A DNA stretch of 64,000 nt, from positions 60,424,567 to 60,488,566 of the forward strand of contig NC_091135.1 in the NCBI RefSeq assembly GCF_041381155.1. The letters run 5' to 3'. Both the position numbers and the translations under genes were made by a program. This stretch comes from Argopecten irradians. Taxonomy: Eukaryota > Mollusca > Bivalvia > Pectinida > Pectinidae. Shown piece by piece: positions 39,791 to 61,900 of the stretch; the first letter of the stretch is position 1, and every line of letters starts with the position of its first letter. A model generated the notes under the pieces. That model made no database searches, was not told where the DNA came from, and saw nothing but the letters and a program-made list of their open reading frames with translations.

Positions 39791-40197
39791 ATTGTCAACA
39801 CTGGAGACATTCCAATGTGAGCATCCTACGCCTGCATCGGAAAAACAGCTAAAATGCACTTGCGCGAATGAATGATGAACTTTATAACAATAATTCTACT
39901 TTCACATATGAATATGTATTGTCTCATTGCCTCACTATAATGTAACTACTGCGCAAATATCTCCACATTGGGGGAAATAAAGATTGATGATATAAACATG
40001 AGGTATAATAATATTTTTATAACGCGGGTCGTCCTAATTAACGGATAGTAGTTGACTGCATGTATCAATGCACAAGACGGCAAAACAGCGAAATAAATCT
40101 TCACTGGGACACAGTCAAACGTGAAACGGATAATAGGAGTGTTTGTCATCATACCTATGTCACCGATCTGTGTCTGTTTCAGAATCTAAACATCACT

Positions 40198-43100
40198 ATG
40201 CAGAAGGCAGCGTTGGTTGTCGGAGCGTCCAGAGGGATCGGGAAACATATCGCTGTGGCCTTGTCCAAGAATGGTTACGGTGTGGGCGTGGCCTCGAAGA
40301 CGGAAAAGTCCACTGATGCACTCCCTGGTTCTATTCATACGGTGACGGCGGAAATTGAAGCCATGGGAGGGAAGGCTGCTCCCATCGTCTGTAACACACG
40401 GTCCGAGGAAGATATCAAGGCTGCAGTCCAGAAGTGTATAAAAGAGTGCGTATCTCACTTTCTGATGGTTCAAAATCATTAATATAATGCATATCTAAAC
40501 ATAACAACAGCATTTAAAGATCGCCCGTTTATAAATGTTATAACCATTGCTTTCGACATTGACACAGGTTTGGCAGGTTGGATGTTGCCGTTTATAACGC
40601 TGGGTCTATCACATGGGATAAAGTTATCAACACGAACACCAAAAGGTTTGATCTTATGAACGAAGTCAACGCACGAGGAGCCTACATTATGGTACAGGAG
40701 GTCCTCTCACATTTTCTGGAACAGAAATCTGGCAGAATCATTTTAGTTTCACCCCCAATATACAACAGGTCAGTATTTTAATAATGTCTCCGTGTTGCCT
40801 GTAATTCTCAGCATGAAGATTTTACCGTTGTTTACAGCAATAAAGTATATTGTAGCCTAGAAAAGTACGAACACCTAAAGCTTGGGTCTAAAAGTGTGAT
40901 ATTGTTTGAATTGACCAAAACTAGCCTTCAACGTATTCTACAGAGCAGCATACCTTACCACTCGACAGTGTGTTGTGTAAAGAACTGCCCGTCACTTGAC
41001 ATACCATACGAAATATCTCTTCATTGTATTCATGAAACTGCATGTTTCTTCAGACTCAAATAAATAGTTATTTTTTCAAACCTTCTTAGAATTCGGTCAC
41101 AAATTCCCCTCTTGTAGTAAACTGTCTTGATGTTATTCTGTATAAAGGTTCTTTAAAGGGAAGACGACATATGCGATGTCCAAAGTAGCGATGACGGTCC
41201 TTGTACATGGCTTGGCTAACGAACTACATGGCACAGGTACTTATACAGATGACCAATACAAGTAACTTAACACAAGTGTTAAGTTACCTGTACCCGGAAA
41301 CGATTACGTGACGGTACGTAAAACCCACTTAATTCACTTGTGTTAACGCTCGTACTAGAAACGTACTGAAATTCTATTTATTCTGAAAGCACTACTACAG
41401 GTGTCGTTATAAAACGTTTCACGATTTAAATGGTGTTTTGTGTGTTTTCAAGGAGTTTCCATCAGTGCCTTGTGGCCTGCTACAGTCATCCGCAGCCATG
41501 TCACTGATAAGTTGAACGTGCCACAGAAAGTAATGCGGACGCCCGACATATTTGCTGACGCCGTGGTAAAGATCGCAGAAGATCCGACTGAAAGGCACGT
41601 ATTGTTTAAGGCAACTACAACAAAGCTTCCGTAGCACATCGATAACTTTTTTATATGGTAATATCTTGCATTTTCATAGCAAGTTTGAACTTAATAAAGC
41701 TACAACCTTGTTCCAAAATAAAATCTTCCTCCTATTATTCTATTTTGGTAAAATTGGGAAAATATCCAACACTGAAATGCACGCATTACTTACATATTTC
41801 ATTTAATAACAAAGCTATAACGTAATTGATAACTGCCTAATGATTAACAGTTGAGCAAAGTCATATTTTATAGTCTGTTTTTATGAAGCCGGGGGAATTA
41901 AATATATGAGATACATCTGTAGTCACATTTCCATGTCCGAAATTAAGATGGTATACTGATCTTCTGAGGCAAGTATATACTATTTAGTTTATTGTACAGC
42001 AACGACTTGAACATCTTTCACTCTTTCACATAGGGAAGAAGATATTTATTATTTAAGGATGTACACCTCGGAGAAGTCAAAATTTTCTTATATTAAACTT
42101 TTTTCTCATATATTTTTTGGAAGTTGGAATTCAAACATGTCAGTGTGCTCGTTATTGAGCTGTGGTCACTCAAAGATATGAGAATTTTGCTGTTTTGACC
42201 ATATACACAATAAATTAAAGCCATCATTTCCTAATTAGGTGTTTGATATATATGGATGTTTGCAGAATTTATAGTACAATGGTCTTCTTCCAAAAATTAG
42301 CAGTTATGATTAATAAGACTCGTATTTTTTCTCAGAATAACAACATGTGCTACCCCTACCCCTTACTTTTAAGATGCAAAATCCACAATTTTTAGCCATT
42401 TTTTCCAGATTTAACCTTTTTATAGAAAATGTTCTGGTTTTAAATTTTTGTAAATATTTTGCATACCAATAGGGAAAAGGTTGTTCTTTCTAAATCAGAC
42501 AGAAAGAATAGGGGGTCTGAGTGCTTACTTTTTTGCTCCATTTAAATATCTGTTATTTTTCAATATTTTAGAGTAAAAAATAAAAGTGCGCAATTCACCA
42601 GTAAATGTAAAAATGAAGTGAATAAATGGTATCATTTCACAAAATGGTATCATTTCACACATTAATGATTAATATTTTATTATCCCCCGCCCAACGAAGT
42701 TGGCGGGGGATATACAAATGGGTTCCGTCCGTCCGTCCGTCCGTCCGTACGAATGGTTTCCGGAGCATAACTCTAAAACCAGTAGAAATATTTACACGAA
42801 ACTTCATACACACATTGGTCTTATGGTCTAGTAGTGCCTTTTGCTATTTTTAGGTTTTCATTGTCTGCATTTTTTCCGTAACCATGGAAACATTGCTGAA
42901 AATATCATATTTTGTACCAGGTTCGTTTCCGGAGCATAACTCTAAAACCAGAAGAGATATTTCCACGAAACTTCATAGACACATTGGTCTTATGGTCTAG
43001 TAGTGCCTTTTGCTATTTTAAGGTTTTCACTCTTTGTACTTTTTTCTGTAACCATGGAAACATTGCTGAAAATGGCAGATTTTTTGTGCAAGAATCGTTT

Positions 43101-44713
43101 CCGGAGCACAACTCTAAAACCAGAAGAGATATTTCCATGAAACTTCATAGACACATTGTTCTTATGGTCTAGTAGTGCCTTTTGCTATTTTTAGGTTTTC
43201 ATTTTTTGCACTTTTTCCGTAACCATGGAAACATTGCTGAAAATATCATATTTTTTGTACCAGGTTCGTTTCCGCAGCATAACTGGAAAACCGGTTGAGA
43301 TATATGCACGGAACTCCATAGGCACATTAGTCTCTTATGGTCTAGTAGTGCCTTTTGCTATTTTAAGGTTTTCACTTTTTGTACTTTTTTTCTGTAACCA
43401 TGGAAACATTGCTGAAAATGGCAGATTTTTGTGTAAGAATCGTTTCCGGAGCACAACTCTAAAACCAGCAGAGATATTTCCATGAAACTTCATAGATACA
43501 TTGTTCTTATGGTCTAGTAGTGCCTTTTGTTATTTTTAGGTTTTCACTTTTCGTGCTTTTTTTTGTAACCATAGAAACAATGCTGAAAATATCATATTTT
43601 TGTAGCAGGTTCATTTCCGGAGCATAACTCTAAAACCAGCAGAGATATTTCCACGAAACTTCATAGACACATTCTTTTTATGGTCTAGTCGTACCTTTTG
43701 CTATTTTTAGGTTTTCATTTTTTGGACTTTTTCCGTTACCATGGAAACATTGCTGAAAATATCATGGTAAATGGTAAATGTTACTTTGCAAAACTCCACC
43801 CATCTTTGTGTATATAGTCTAATATAAATGTCAAGGCTGTATACCTGATTCAACAATTGCAGCCCCGCTCTACTTGAATTATACACCATCTTTCTTTAGC
43901 TCAACTTCCTTTTTCCTGGGTTTTTTCATACACATAAGTCTCCACAATCAAACTTACTTCAGCTTTGATATCTCCATTGGCGGGGGATCTGAATGACTAT
44001 GTCCTTGTTTACCATGAACCTAGTCAAGATTTACAACAAAATTAAGGTCGATAGAGCTAGAAATGCTGGCACAGTGATGATAAAAGTAAAAACAAAAAAT
44101 GGTAAAAACTGTACTCAAAACGAAAAAAAAGACATACTTTCAAAGTGGTCGCCAAATGGGTCATTTCTTAAAATCACATTTAAAAAATCTGCTACAATGT
44201 AAGAATAGAAATGTTTTTTGACGAAATTTGCAATTGAAAACTTGTTACAGATATTGATTAATTTTATTTGAAAATCTCGTAACTTCTTTGATCTATGTCG
44301 AAAGGAGACTTCAACGGGACTGAAACCTCCGAGGTGTGCCTCCTTAATTAATAGTCGAATCACGGACATCAGGGTATGCTTTATGGTTTAGTGCGGCTCA
44401 GTGAAGGTAATCATTTCACTGTTACAGAAAACAAACATATATTATTTAGTTAAGAAAAAAAGAGTGAGTGTGTAATACATTCTGATAATTTCCGGTACCT
44501 TGTAGGTTGAATGGTAAGGCGTTGATAGACGAGGACTACCTTAGAACGACAGGTATGACAGACTTCACGGTATACAGGTGTGACAAAGGTCACGAACCCC
44601 CTAGGATGATGCCGAAATCGTTTCCATCTCTCCTTGTTGAGGAGGAGGATCAAAACTTACCACTTTCAGCTGCACAAGAAAACATCGACAAAGATATAAA
44701 TAGTAAATTATGA
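40198..44713 (+). CDS. Short-chain dehydrogenase, HSDL2-related, C-terminal SKL
   Basis: Exons 40198-40445, 40568-40768, 41148-41236, 41453-41594 and 44506-44713 join to 888 nt (295 aa). The start follows a TTTCAG acceptor by a few bases, so a leader exon is likely. Visible SDR features: cofactor loop GASRGIG (residues about 9-15), NAG, the Asn in NEVNARGAY, Ser in ILVSPP, and the catalytic YAMSK. The alignment with HSDL2 runs through KEFGRLDVAVYNAG, ALWPATVI and ALIDEDYLRTTGMTDF. Human HSDL2 has an extra SCP2 domain, absent here. The last three residues are SKL, a type-1 peroxisomal targeting signal. Substrate is unknown; a role in peroxisomal lipid handling is inferred from HSDL2. The fourth intron starts GCACGT, a GC-AG donor, the only frame-consistent choice. 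Its 2.9 kb contains two nested mobile elements. Confidence 0.88.
41595..41722 (+). promoter_or_regulatory. Alternative 3' end of the dehydrogenase: read-through stop plus poly(A) signals
   Basis: If the GC donor at 41595 is not used, translation continues with HVLFKATTTKLP and stops at 41632-41634. AATAAA follows at 41693-41698 and again at 41717-41722. This would give a shorter protein of about 240 aa, without the conserved ALIDEDYL segment and without SKL. The arrangement is what intronic polyadenylation needs; its use is inferred. Confidence 0.5.
42057..44343. mobile_element. TTAA-flanked MITE, family M, copy 2, carrying a nested insertion
   Basis: TTAA at 42053-42056 and 44344-44347 flank GGATGTACACCTCGGAG and its inverted partner CTCCGAGGTGTGCCTCC. 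The two outer parts (42057-42680, 43992-44343) match copy 1 at 32731-33642. The centre is split by pearl-like element C. It lies wholly inside the last intron of the dehydrogenase. Confidence 0.8.
42681..43991 (+). mobile_element. Pearl-like non-autonomous element C, nested
   Basis: It starts with the palindrome CCCCCGCC...GGCGGGGG (42684-42710), a (GTCC)n tract at 42725-42748, then about six core repeats of roughly 165 bp. The cores carry GTTTCCGGAGCATAACTCTA, GAAACTTCATAGACACATT, TTATGGTCTAGTAGTGCCTT and AACCATGGAAACATTGCTGA. The right end repeats TTGGCGGGGGAT. It is inserted in MITE M copy 2 and so is younger than that copy. Confidence 0.75.
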
Positions 44714-47105
44714 ATTTTATGTTTTGTTGTTTTTGTATAAATGTTTTGTTGTAATTGAAGGTGTTGCAATTTATTGGGGGATGTTTTGTGTTTACTAGGA
44801 GATGTTTTGTTACAATTACATTGATCCCTACTCCCTCTGATATTACAATATCAGAACAATGATATTCATATGTTCTGACACCCGCATGCAAAACGCAATG
44901 GGATAAGATAAAATAGATAGTGTTACTCTTGCTAATATCACATTGACATTGGCTTATGATTATGTTTTTTTACTGTTAAGCGATTTAAATTGTCTTGTTG
45001 TGGAAAAGTCTCCGCCAGAATGAGTTTTTACGACTTAGCATTTGCATTTTTTTCATGTAGATGGGACCAGTGAGTATGTTGCTTAGTGTTTGGGAATATA
45101 AGACATACAATCAAAATCTTTGTTGTAAGAAAACATCGAGGTGTCAATTTAAAATGAGAAAATAGGAATAAGTCTTTGATTATTGGACACTCTAGCGTCA
45201 AGGAAAGCATTGGTTTGACCTCATTTTGCAAAACATCGTTTTGTTAGAAAAATGTTTCCATGGGAACTTTTGTTATCATTCTTAGTGATTTTTTATATGA
45301 AATGTTTCAATGCAAATATTTTGCATACAATATCTTGGTGCATAATGCTTTGTATTCAACAAAATATTATAGTTTGAAAATCTATCATGATTTATGGCAC
45401 GTGCTCTATTATCGTGTAGACGTTTGTCTGTTTACAGTATAAGAGTTTCATTTACGTCGTCAACATGTAAATCCACTTATGTTTTCTGTTTTTGGCCGCA
45501 TTATGTTTACCCTGCTGACGTATCTTTACTTCCTATGGAAAACCTCTTTTAAGCAACAGTCTAAAAGATAAACATCGAGCCTTTGTATAAATCACAACAC
45601 CCGTTCTACCATGCACTCTCCATCATTTGAAGTGTTTGTGTGCATTGTACATTAAGAAAATCTTTGAATTGTAATCACATAAACATGTCTCTTTGTGAGA
45701 CTATCTTTTATTACCCAGTCTCTGTCTTTGGTGTCTCTCTGAAACCGTCCTCATATAGCCCTGATAGCAGCTCTTTAAAACCTAGCTGTCTTTCTATAAA
45801 GACGCCATATATGATTTCTTGCAATATACAGAATATATGTGCGTGTGTATTTTAATTTATAAAGATAACTACGTTTTAAAGATGAATTTCTTCCCGCAGC
45901 CGTTTACACCACCTCGAATATCCCTTGATACACATTGAGCATCTACATTGATCATTAGATAAACACGATTATTTTTTGTTTATACTGCTTATCAATCTTG
46001 TAGTTAGTATGGTACCTAATTGACTATGATAACATACACAATACACATTGGTTTGTGTTGATGATAATTAGATGGTCACATGTCATAATGAATCGCCTAG
46101 TCATCAACGAGTAGTCCTGAGAGCGGATATCGCATATAAACTGTCGGAAGACATTTCTTCTAAATCATCGGTTGAAATCAATACCAGGGTAACCCTTGAT
46201 AATTACTAATTATAAACAGGCTAATGAGTCTGTCGTGGTCATTAGTAGTCATTGTTATTGTTCATTACACGAAGTTCAAAAACAGGTGAAAGTGCCAGGA
46301 CACATACATATTCTCGTTAGGATAATGTACGCTTCGGTAATTAGACAAAATTTGTTCAGACAGGAAGCGTAAAAGCAAAATATTTTAGCAAAATCAAATG
46401 AAAAGTAAATAAGGCACATTCCCAAAAACAGGTGTCCTCACAAATAAAGGTAAAAACCATCATAGGAAAGGAAAAGTCCTTAGGAAGGTTTTCTTGTTGT
46501 TTTGTAAGAATGCCGACGTTCTCAGAAAGGAATGGATACTTCTCAGGAAATGAACATCCTCGCAAATGTAGGCATTGCAAAACGTATATATTCAGGAAGA
46601 AAACATCCTCAGAATAAAGGCATAATGTTACATTCTAGGAAAGAGAAAGAGGAATTATGAACTTTTAGAAAGAAATGTGTAACATGATTTTCTTTAAAGA
46701 AATAACATTTTGATTCAGAAATTAGTTAATGAATGTTTTGTACAGCTATCAAGGAGGCAGCTTTCCACTACGAAAAAATACACGATAAGTATGTACTCTT
46801 TTTATTCATTTGATCTACGAAATATTGTTAAAACGTCATTGAAATTATATTTAGATTTGTATGTATATATTCAATGGGTTATTTAGAGATTTGAACACAA
46901 AATAAATAATCTTGAGTAAGTGTGTCGGTTCAATTTTCTCAGCAAATATATTTGTCAAACCTCGCCGTTATATCTAGTTCTGCATACAGTTATCAACATG
47001 ATAACGCTATCCATGATTCCGCACAGATAAAGAAAATGTCCGAAGAACGGTTTCATATAATGATAATATTGTACGATGTGTGTGGATTTGCCTGTCTTCT
47101 GCTTT
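44714..47105. other. Intergenic between convergent genes
   Basis: This should hold the 3' UTRs of the dehydrogenase (plus) and the lyase (minus). No gene, RNA or clear mobile element is supported. Around 46400-46620 short motifs (ATCCTC, AGGAAA) recur but do not form a definable repeat. Confidence 0.4.
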
Positions 47106-56686
<9,581 letters not shown>

Positions 56687-58268
56687 CTGTAAGAAATGTT
56701 TTGCTATCATATGGCCGATATCACTGCCTCAGTCTTAAGTATGCATAGCTAGGCGCAAAATATCTTCCAATTTCATGGGAAATACAATATTTCTACGACT
56801 GCGTCTGACATTAACTCCAGTGTAATGCCCAATTTAGGTTACTCGTTAATTATTTCTCTACTTTGAATGATTGTCAAAACTTCTAGAAATACAAGAATAA
56901 CCGAGACTGTAAATTTTATTTCCAACTTCATAGAAAGATTTCGCTTGTTGCAATATAATGGTTTGGAGTGTTTGGTCCTAACAGGTACAGTACTGATATC
57001 AGAGCTGTTCTGATATACGTCATTTGGAATTAAAATCGACATTTTTGGAATTCGAGTCAATGTTTTCGCTTGTCATTGAGTGTCCGTGTTCCTGATTTCT
57101 TCACTGATATACTTCCGACATGCATAATCAGGCAAGATACCGAGAGCTTACATTGGAATTTCCGCTTTTTGGGGGACATCAAACATATACTTCTAGGTCG
57201 ACACCCAACAAACACGTTCTGGTGATAAACCTTTCTCTGTAGTAAATATTGTGATTTACATATACTGTATAGCTTATACTTCAAACATGTAAAGGTTTGT
57301 ATGTGTGTTTTAAAATATAGATTCCTTTCCTCCTTTTAAGTACTCTTTAACTAACTTCCGATCGGACAATTGTTCCTTGAAAATTGAAATTCACACATGG
57401 TAGCATTCATTTGAAATAAAGTCATCTTTTTAAATACAATATGAAAATTATCTAGATACATAATTGTGTACATTTCAAAGCTAATGAAATGCATTTGTTA
57501 CAAACTTCTCATAAAGAAATATTTTCAATATTAAGTAAAAATGTTATAATTAGAAATTGCTCCTCGCTTTCGATATCGTTTGTAATAACATGCTTATCTT
57601 GTCTGCCTTTCCTTATTTTCTTTGCAGCTACTCATAAAAAACCATAATTCTGAACATTAAATGGGGTATGGCTCAGTACCTCGTCTACTCGACAGTAGAA
57701 CTTGAAAGGGTTTCCATACAGCACTTACTAAGTAGGTCACATACAGACCATTTATATCGGATGTTAAACGCCCAGGTGGCCGATGAGTACGTCCAGTTGA
57801 TATTCTTTCTCAAGTCAGATACATGACAAAGGAGGAAAGCATATGGGAGTAGGAAAGGTCAACACAAAGACACCTACCTCATTTTAGGGTTAAACAGGAA
57901 GCCGATTTAGGGCGCCTTGATGAGATAAGGGCGAGTTGTGTGTATGGAGAGCTGACGGGGACATACATTAGTTATCTATGATACCCGTTATCATCACTTT
58001 AACTAGGTATCTATATACAAGTAGTCACTAGTTATAGTAGGTATACGAAACATGCTCGATCATATTACTGTTACAACAGCTAAAGTCACTTGTTATCAAG
58101 AACACCCTGTGTCATTTATATCAAACATACTATTACCAGTTTGAATAACTTCGTGTAGAGACTTGTTTTCTTTTTCCAAACTCGCAGCACTACTATAAAC
58201 ACTCGATTGAAAGCACCACATTTGAAAGCACCACATTATTTACAAAAACAACATTATTCTTTTGGCAC
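56687..58268. other. Upstream flank of the lyase gene
   Basis: The missing first coding exon and promoter of the lyase should lie here, before the duplicate at 58977. I could not identify an ATG with a matching donor. No other gene is seen. Confidence 0.35.
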
Positions 58269-58733
58269 TGCTGTTTACTATAAACGACAATCTTTATTAC
58301 TTAATAGCATCATCTCTCGTCACTATCATTTACTATAAACAACAATCTTTATTATAGCACCATCTCTCGTCACTATCATTTACTATAAACAACAATCTTT
58401 ATTACTTAATAGCATCATCTCTCGTCACTATCATTTACTATAAACAACAATCTTTATTACTTAATAGCATCATATCTCGTCACTATCATTTACTATAAAC
58501 AACAATCTTTATTACTTAATAGCACCATCTCTCGTCACTATCATTTACTATAAACAACAATCTTTATTACTTAATAGCATCAGCTCTCGTCACTATCATT
58601 TACTATAAACAACAATCTTTACTTACACATCTTATTAATAGCATCAGCTCTCGTCACTATCATTTACTATAAACAACAATCTTTATTACTTAATAGCATC
58701 ATCTATCGTCACTGCTATAAGCTATAAACAATT
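58269..58733. repeat. Minisatellite, 55-bp unit, about eight copies
   Basis: The unit contains ATCATTTACTATAAACAACA, ATCTTTATTACTTAATAGCA and TCATCTCTCGTCACT. Copies are highly similar. One lacks the TACTTAA part and one carries a short insertion. It lies between the two lyase copies. Confidence 0.93.
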
Positions 58734-58976
58734 AAGAATCTGCTAAATTTCCAGGTAGCATCATATGTCCATATGTCGTATATGGAAAATGTTATTATAA
58801 CAGTCATAAATTAAAAGTATGCATATATCGTAGAAAGCATATAATGTATATGATAACATTTTGATAATGGATAACAGTGTAAAAGGTAATGTATTTAATC
58901 ATCCAAAAGAATATCTAATTCGGATTCACAATAAGCAATCCATTCGTGAAATGTTCATCATGGTTAGTCTGCTCTG

Positions 58977-61900
58977 CTATAATGTGTAAGTATGCTTTTC
59001 TAAAGGTTGCCCTAGGTCCCGTATCAAATCGTCAGGGTCCTCCAGTCCAACACTAGATTAAAGAAAAACTAAATGAAATATAATAACTTTATGCATAACA
59101 ATGAAATTCTGCAATAGCCAGTGAATTATATTTGAATGTGCTATGTGACTATTACTTATACGTTACATTTAGAAAGGAACTTCTCATTAAAAATAACTAA
59201 ATAACAAACATTTCTTGAAACAAATACATTATATTTTTTTTCATTTTTGCCAATTCCTTTTTTTTTGCAATATAGTCCTTTTCGACGTCAAAATGCTCTT
59301 ATTTCATTAGAAACAAAGATTTTTGTTAACGTTTCCCTTTAGATAACGGTGACATTATCACAATCCAAACAGGACGAATGGTAACTTAAACGTCTCCACC
59401 TTAAATTTTGTAAACATATTCTTAAGTTGAAAACATCAACACCCAACTTCATGGTATACGGGGAACTTGGTAGATTCCCATTATCTATCAGTATTAAAGT
59501 TCGCATGATTGGCTATTGGGCAAGGATGATAGAATCATCACATATCAAGCTTAATTTTAAACTGTTCCAGATTACTAATAATTATAATACACAGTGGTTA
59601 AAATGTATTAAAAGTATTTTTGAAGAATGTAATCTTGTTAATGTTTTCGAGAGAAGGGAATTCACTAGTTCACATTGTTTGAAAAAAGTTATTTTCCATG
59701 CCCTCAAAAGTAATTTTATATATAGTTGGAAAAATGATGTTTTCAACTCTCCGAAAGGTACCAATTATAGAATTTATAAGCATGATCTGATTTTTGAAAA
59801 CTATTTGATTGTTCTTCCTCCACGTCTGGCGAAGGCTTATTGTAAATTTAGAACATGTAATGTAAAACTAGCGGTTGAATGTGGCAGATGGATTAATATA
59901 CCAAGACAACAACGATTCTGTAACATGTGTAACTTAAACGAAATTGGAGATGAGTTCCATTATTTATTTAACTGTACTGATAATCACTTAGTATCCAATA
60001 GAAAGAAATTTATGTCTAGATACTATTATGAAAGACCAAATACTTTTAAATTTGAAACTCTATTTAATTATGTAGTTAACAATGAACTTATTTCACTTAC
60101 AAAATTTATAATTATTATACAAGACAGACTTAATTCAGTTTATTAATATAACCAGTATATTATATATGTATACTCTAGTAGATGTGTAATATGTACTGCA
60201 CTATTTCGTTGTTAATGCTGTTTACATGTATATGTCCTGTTTATATATTCTCTACACTACTGTTTGTATGTTTACGAGAATAAAATCTTTGTCATTGTCA
60301 TAGAAAGATGTTCCCGTCCTTACCTTAATCTCACCAGTCCGTCAGATATCCCAACACTCCCTCTGTCCTCATCCGTCAGCGCCAATGAGCCATGTGTCAT
60401 AGTACCCGGATGTTCAATAAGGCTCTCCACGCCTCCAAGTGATACGGTTAAGTGTATGACGCGTAGTCCCTGTTAAACGTTTAATAACAATTTGAAAAAA
60501 AACATTGACATTTTTTATAGAGTGAAAGTCAAAGAAATTGCATAACAACGAAGATATGGCATGCACCTAGAAACAGAATGCAAAGTAAAGGTGAATAATA
60601 GCAATCAAGTCATTTTTCATACACATGAAGAACTCGGACGAGAAAGCTTTAGACATGTTTTGAATGCAGCCTAAAGGCATATTTAGGTTTCTGACTACTT
60701 AAACATAAATTGTTTACAAAATTGTTGTTAGTCAATAATTGGTTACAGAATTGCTGTTTGTCAATAATTTTTGAATGTTTAAATATTTTCCTATAAAGTT
60801 TTATTGTCAAATAGTAATCACGAATGCGAATATAACCTCTACTAAGGCCTTCCCTCCCTCTAATCCACCTTTCACCACAAATGACATCATGCCCCCAAAC
60901 ATCTTCATCTGTTTCTTGGCCACGGCATGCTGGGGATGTGACGGCAGACCTGGGTACATGACGCGCTCGATCTGTAAAAAATCATTTTAGAAACTAAACC
61001 AAACATTAGAACTTTGTACATTGTTTAGTTTTTGGTTCAAGATATAAAATTTCAATATGGTTAGACTTCTGTTAAAACTCAAATATATAGGTAAGCAAAA
61101 TGCTAATGATACAGCAATTTCGACATCTTCAGATTTATTCTGACTTACGTTAGAGTGTTTCTCTAAGAACTCCGCCACTTTCTGCCCATTAGAGCTGTGA
61201 CGTTCCATCCTCACTGGTAGGGTCCGTATTCCACGGAGTAACAAGCTGGCATCATGAGGCGACTATTGGGCACAGTGAAAGATTCTGTTTGGTCGATATA
61301 AGACGTTATGGAATGTAGTGGATATTGTTGATAATAAATGGAAAATTGGTATTATTGATGTAATAAAAAAAAGTTCGAATTGCAAAGCAAATTGGCTTTC
61401 ATTTATATAACAGTGAAACATCTCCTCTTACACAAAAATATATCAAGGAGAGACATTGAACTTCCCTTATGCCATTTTGGGAGTTAAGGAAAAAACACTT
61501 TTAGGATTTGAAAGAGGCCTTCTGCGACCCTGATTTTCAAAGTATGGAAAGGATAAATGGGATTCACACAAACAATTACAGATATATGAATTACAAGACA
61601 AGTCCCGAACGTGTTTTGGTATCTTATCGCCTCCTGCCATAGGCTTGTTCTTCTGAAAGTTAAACTTCCCGCTGTCAAATCACTGTGACCACCCAGGTAC
61701 TTGGTGCTGGAATGATTATTTAAAACAGACATAAGGTTTTACATTACATATATACAAGATTTACACATAGATATGGATTTCATCACAAATATTCAATGTA
61801 TTTTTCTTTTGAATATTTCCATTCCTTGCACATTTTCAGTTTCTGTCATCCATAACCCTTTCATAACTATAACAAGTCTCTGAAGAACAAATGCCGTCTG

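Noticed and set aside
42626-43485. Several 75-86-codon frames containing repeated RFRSITLKP peptides
   Set aside because: They come from the core repeats of a pearl-like element and shift frame between cores, so no protein is implied.
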